Source: Paenibacillus pasadenensis (GTDB taxonomy: Bacteria; Bacillota; Bacilli; Paenibacillales; Paenibacillaceae). Taken from it: 64,000 nt of DNA. Below are positions 60,844-64,000 of this stretch, one piece after another. Every line of letters begins with the position of its first letter. Positions within the stretch are counted from its first letter, which is position 1. Made by a program: the position numbers and the translations under genes. The stretch spans positions 47,681 to 111,680 of the forward strand of contig NZ_JAMBOT010000011.1 in the NCBI RefSeq assembly GCF_023715725.1, read 5' to 3'. The notes beneath the pieces are model-generated. The model had not been told where the DNA came from and ran no database searches. It saw nothing but the letters and a program-made list of their open reading frames with translations.

Positions 60844-61932
60844 TTACACGCTGCTGCCGGCATTCTGTTTTTTTCGCCGAACGCTGAAAAATCTCATTGC
60901 TGCTGGAATGCCCTTAATTTCAAGCGCGCCACAGTAAGCGAGCTGCCGCAAGCGATCTACAAAGAAATATTCGCTAATATCCTGGTCGCAGTATCCGAGA
61001 GCTCCTCCAATTAGGCGGGCTGATTTGACAAATTCGCCATTACCATGGGGAGGTCTGATCTCATCCAGTCTCTCCAGCAGGTAGGAATCAAAGTAATCCG
61101 GGGACACCTCGACGACAGCTCCGTTCTGCCAAATTCTAAGCTCCTTTGAGTGCTTAGAGATGTCCTGCCAATCCGTCCTCAGTTTTTCCCGAATCGGGCT
61201 GTCCAGCCAAGGGCCTTCTGAATCCGCACCTTTGCGTTCGACCGCCGCGAGTAGCCCTAACAGAGCTTCCCGAAGCTTATCGGTCGGGATTTCGCCCGAA
61301 CGTTTATAATTAATATAGGTTTCCGTTCGGTTATACTTCCCTTCGCAATAATCACAAGCGTCATAAACGGCAATCGGGTTTAACTTGTCTTGCAGCAGAT
61401 GAAGGACGTGCCTCATTCCAATTTGTTCAACGACGCTTCTGCTCGTCCAGACGATAATTCCCGCCTGCGCCGGGATCCGGTCCAGCGTGTCCAGAAGCTC
61501 CGCATATCCCGCCTCGAAGTCACAGTCGTTATGCATTTCATAACAAATATGATCTCGGAACCAGGTTGTTCGCAACTCTATTCCCTCGGGAGTGTCCCAT
61601 CCTTCCAGCGGCCCGATTGCATAATGTTCGGGCAGCGTGACCACGACATGCGGGCCGAGCAAGTTCAACTGCCTGAGAGCATGTCTTAAGCTGCCTCCAA
61701 AAGATTCTCCGCAAACGATGTGGACAAGTTCGCTGTCCGGGCCGGGGAGGGGGAGGGCAGTCCGTTCTTCCGCTTCAAGAAATGAGTCGTACAGTAGAAT
61801 CAGTTTATCGACAGCTTCCTCAACAGGCTTATCCGTTGCCTTCAACTCTCGTATATTCAATAGCGCAAGCCGCAGCAACGCGCGGGCCTCTCCATCCTCC
61901 AGCAAGCCTGCTGCCTGCAAGATTTTTTGCAT
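60844..61932 (-). CDS. DUF1835/DUF3658-domain protein of unknown function
   Basis: The 362-residue protein has a DUF1835-like block ELVHIVCGESFGGSLRHALR (about residues 67-88), then GPHVVVTLPEHYAIGPL and, in the second half, DISKHSKELRIW...VEVSPDYFDSYLLE, fitting the DUF3658 tail. No catalytic motif is obvious. The aspartate and cysteine pattern DACDYCEGKYNRTE near residue 190 is notable. ATG 61932 has an AGCTGAGG-like weak site. It lies downstream of the carboxylesterase on the same strand, separated by a terminator. Function unknown. Confidence 0.75.
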   Translation of the reverse strand: MQKILQAAGLLEDGEARALLRLALLNIRELKATDKPVEEAVDKLILLYDSFLEAEERTALPLPGPDSELVHIVCGESFGGSLRHALRQLNLLGPHVVVTLPEHYAIGPLEGWDTPEGIELRTTWFRDHICYEMHNDCDFEAGYAELLDTLDRIPAQAGIIVWTSRSVVEQIGMRHVLHLLQDKLNPIAVYDACDYCEGKYNRTETYINYKRSGEIPTDKLREALLGLLAAVERKGADSEGPWLDSPIREKLRTDWQDISKHSKELRIWQNGAVVEVSPDYFDSYLLERLDEIRPPHGNGEFVKSARLIGGALGYCDQDISEYFFVDRLRQLAYCGALEIKGIPAAMRFFSVRRKKQNAGSSV

Positions 61933-62022
61933 TCAGAATCCAATCCTCCTCTTATATGGAATAGTATGGAATTATTTTAACATGAAAAGGACGAATGACT
62001 AGGCGGTGGAAGGGCAAATACG

Positions 62023-62064
62023 AAAAAAGGCCGGGCCGACATCCAAAGATGCCGCCCGGCCTTT
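62023..62064 (-). terminator. Carboxylesterase terminator
   Basis: AAAGGCCGGGC (62026-62036) pairs with GCCCGGCCTTT (62054-62064); on the minus strand TTTTTTCG follows. Confidence 0.86.
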
Positions 62065-62070
62065 CCGTAA

Positions 62071-63552
62071 TTAATTCTTTCCCGTCAGCATCCGCCGCTT
62101 GCCGCCATCGGGATCAAGCTCAGCGCGGCTGTCGGCGTTCAGCACCATGACCGTCCGCTGTCCGGCTTCATAAGCGGGCCAGTCCAGCTCCGCCGTCGCG
62201 GGGCTTCCGTTCCTGGCAAAAGCGATCCATGCATCCTGTACAGACGCGGACAACCTTTCCATGTTTGCGTCAATGTCGATGCCAACCGAGCGGAGCAGCT
62301 CCAGATGGCCGAACACAAACGGAATTTCCGCCGCATGGAATGCGGTGGCAAACACAGAATGCCCAGGAGAGCGAAAATCATAGCGGTACCGCCAGACACT
62401 GGCATATTCCAGCTGGGCATCGGCGAACAGCAGCGCGGAACGGAGGAAAAACAGATCAGTCATCACCTGCTGCTGGCCTTCAACCGTCCGTTCGTAATGG
62501 TTAATCCACTCCGCCGCTTCCGGCGTCCCGGTGACGGCGCTGTAGGCGCGGGCGTTATCCTCGTCGCTGAGCAGCCGCATGCCGGGCCGGATGAACAGAG
62601 AGCCTTCATCGAGGTTAGTGCCGATTAACAGCTCGATCCCGGCCGCCGATCCGGCAGCGACCGCCTGCAACGGATCCGCCGGCAGCGAGACGCCGTCAAC
62701 AACGGGCTGGAACAGCATAATTGCCGTTTCGCCGGCAGCCTGCTTGAACCGGTCGGAAGCCTGCTGCAGCTGAGCGGCGTCCAGTCCGGAGAGCGCTTCG
62801 GGAGAATCTGCGCCAAGCATATCCAGATATGCTTTCGTCAGTACCCGTCCTTGCGCGTCGGGCAGCGCCTGGGAAGCGCCGCTCTGCAAAATGGCTTGCC
62901 GGAACAGGCCTTTGGCTGCGGGCATCGCCATGAGGGCGGCGATGCTCATCGCCCCGGCTGATTCACCGAACACGGTAACGCGTTCCGGGTCTCCACCGAA
63001 TGAGGCAATATTGTCGCGCACCCATTCCAGCGCTGCCGCTTGATCCAGCAGCCCGGCGTTGCTGACATAACCGTCCGGATCGGCCGCACTGGAAAATGGA
63101 GCAAGATGCAGGAAACCGAGCGCTCCCAAGCGATAGTTTACGGTCACGACAATCAGTCCGCCGCGCCGGGCGAGATTGGCTCCGTCATAGATCGGAAGGC
63201 CGCCTCCGCCTGTGACAAAGGTGCCGCCGTGAATCCAAACCATAACTGGCAGCGGCCCGTCCACCGGTTCGGCTGGCGCCCATACATTCAGGTATAAACA
63301 ATCCTCCGACTGCGGGATTCCGGTGCGGATGAGACGGAACGATCCTCCCGAAGGATCAACCGGCTGCGGCGCGAGCGGGCCTGGCAGGGATGCTTGCCGG
63401 ACACCTTCCCATGCTGCGGGAGGCAGCGGTTTTTTGAAACGGCGGCTGCCGACAGGGGGCTGAGCGAACGGGATGCCTTTCCAGGAACGGACGCCGTTCT
63501 GGCGTATTCCTTGTAGCAGTCCGCTGCGGATGCGGAGAAGAAGAGAGTCCAT
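62071..63552 (-). CDS. Type-B carboxylesterase/lipase family protein (PnbA-like)
   Basis: The 493-residue enzyme has the type-B carboxylesterase blocks: GIPFAQPPVGSRRF at the start, EDCLYLNVWAP, PVMVWIHGGTF (oxyanion hole), VTVNYRLGALGFL, and the Ser nucleophile in VTVFGESAGAMS. The acid in LLIGTNLDEGSLF and the His in FHAAEIPFVFG complete the triad. It hydrolyses carboxylic esters in the cytosol; no signal peptide. Start ATG 63552 has GAAAGGATG upstream. Substrate unknown; pnbA-like enzymes act on p-nitrobenzyl esters in vitro. Confidence 0.93.
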   Translation of the reverse strand: MDSLLLRIRSGLLQGIRQNGVRSWKGIPFAQPPVGSRRFKKPLPPAAWEGVRQASLPGPLAPQPVDPSGGSFRLIRTGIPQSEDCLYLNVWAPAEPVDGPLPVMVWIHGGTFVTGGGGLPIYDGANLARRGGLIVVTVNYRLGALGFLHLAPFSSAADPDGYVSNAGLLDQAAALEWVRDNIASFGGDPERVTVFGESAGAMSIAALMAMPAAKGLFRQAILQSGASQALPDAQGRVLTKAYLDMLGADSPEALSGLDAAQLQQASDRFKQAAGETAIMLFQPVVDGVSLPADPLQAVAAGSAAGIELLIGTNLDEGSLFIRPGMRLLSDEDNARAYSAVTGTPEAAEWINHYERTVEGQQQVMTDLFFLRSALLFADAQLEYASVWRYRYDFRSPGHSVFATAFHAAEIPFVFGHLELLRSVGIDIDANMERLSASVQDAWIAFARNGSPATAELDWPAYEAGQRTVMVLNADSRAELDPDGGKRRMLTGKN

Positions 63553-63692
63553 GTACGATCATCCTTTCGGAGCCCAATTAGTTTACAGAATTTCGGCTGA
63601 GAAAGCCCTTTCCTTTAGGATTGGGATGAATCAGCCAAACTTGGTTAACTTTGAAAACATTCGTTGCACTTTATACAACAAACTGATACATT

Positions 63693-64000
63693 ATGCTCAT
63701 GAGCCAAGAATACAGAACGACCAAAAAAACGGTTTCACTACTCAATTATCACTTTGTATTTTGCCCAAGATACAGACGAAAGGTACTGATGAATGAGGTT
63801 GAAACACAACTTAAACAACTTGTGCAGGAAATCTGTTTCGAACATGATTGGAACATTGTTGCAATGGAAGTCTTGCCAGATCATGTACATCTCTTTCTCA
63901 ACGTCTTGCCAACCGATTCTCCAACAGAAATCATGGCAAAAGTAAAAGGAATCACTTCTCGTCGGTTGCGTCAACATTTTGAACACTTGAATCACATGCC
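63693..64000 (+). mobile_element. tnpA: IS200/IS605-family transposase TnpA, N-terminal part (3' end outside window)
   Basis: The open frame from ATG 63693 (or 63699) runs off the window end. Its product starts SQEYRTTKKTVSLLNYHFVFCPRYRRKVL and contains the HUH nuclease motif DHVHLFL, then PTDSPTEIMAKVKGITSRRLR, the usual TnpA order; the catalytic Tyr would lie further downstream. TnpA cuts and joins single-stranded DNA at hairpin ends. The region is clearly poorer in G+C than the surrounding genes, as expected for an acquired element. A left end would lie before about 63690, where CCAA/TTGG is the only small palindrome I see. Confidence 0.93.

Overview
The window is a stretch of a GC-rich, low-density Firmicutes chromosome, most likely Paenibacillus or a close relative. 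The signs are YesM/YesN-type two-component control beside an LplB/LplC-type sugar ABC transporter, S-layer (SLH) anchored secreted proteins, two lipoteichoic acid synthases, preQ1, cobalamin and T-box leader RNAs, strong GGAGG-type ribosome sites and many TTG/GTG starts. No rRNA, tRNA, prophage or CRISPR-Cas genes were seen.

Layout. 1-3612: end of a nitroreductase, an unusual stand-alone IF-3 paralogue, an AraC regulator and a MATE exporter. 4236-16604 (minus strand): an alpha-mannoside utilisation locus, with GH38 and GH125 mannosidases, two permeases, a lipoprotein binding protein and the YesN/YesM pair that probably controls it; a dense cluster of ten hairpins separates the two permease genes. 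16852-21557: queuosine precursor synthesis (queC-queD-queE behind a preQ1-I riboswitch, then queF), interrupted by a polytopic membrane protein on the other strand. 22393-25895: amino-acid permease and an OatA-like O-acetyltransferase. 25960-34526: two tandem paralogous surface subtilisins. 35030-37677: Fur-box-controlled siderophore-binding lipoprotein coupled to a nitroreductase, with an AraC regulator. 37940-45386: diguanylate cyclase, zinc-independent MDR reductase, GNAT, small basic protein, aldo/keto reductase, PPK2, alpha/beta hydrolase and a small alarmone synthetase. 46184-54922: two LTA synthases flanking an ECF sigma / anti-sigma-like / ABC exporter operon and a secreted protein. 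55103-57802: cobalamin riboswitch driving an SLH-anchored transcobalamin-like protein. 57923-63552: Fic/Doc-like protein with a 45-residue partner ORF, argS behind a T-box, a DUF1835 protein and a type-B carboxylesterase. 63693-64000: the start of an IS200/IS605 tnpA, cut by the window end.

Most notable. (1) Two tandem arrays (21673-22160 and 45568-46115) share one architecture: a 51-bp period made of a 26-bp palindrome plus a 25-bp spacer. They and a third 50-bp-periodic array (3827-4059) all lie between the 3' ends of convergent genes. (2) A cobalamin riboswitch with its own terminator controls a cell-wall-anchored protein that combines an alpha-helical toroid and a DUF4430 domain, the fold pair of animal transcobalamin and intrinsic factor, so a surface B12 capture role is a testable inference. 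(3) Ten consecutive hairpins lie inside the mannoside transporter operon. None of these functions is proven by sequence alone.
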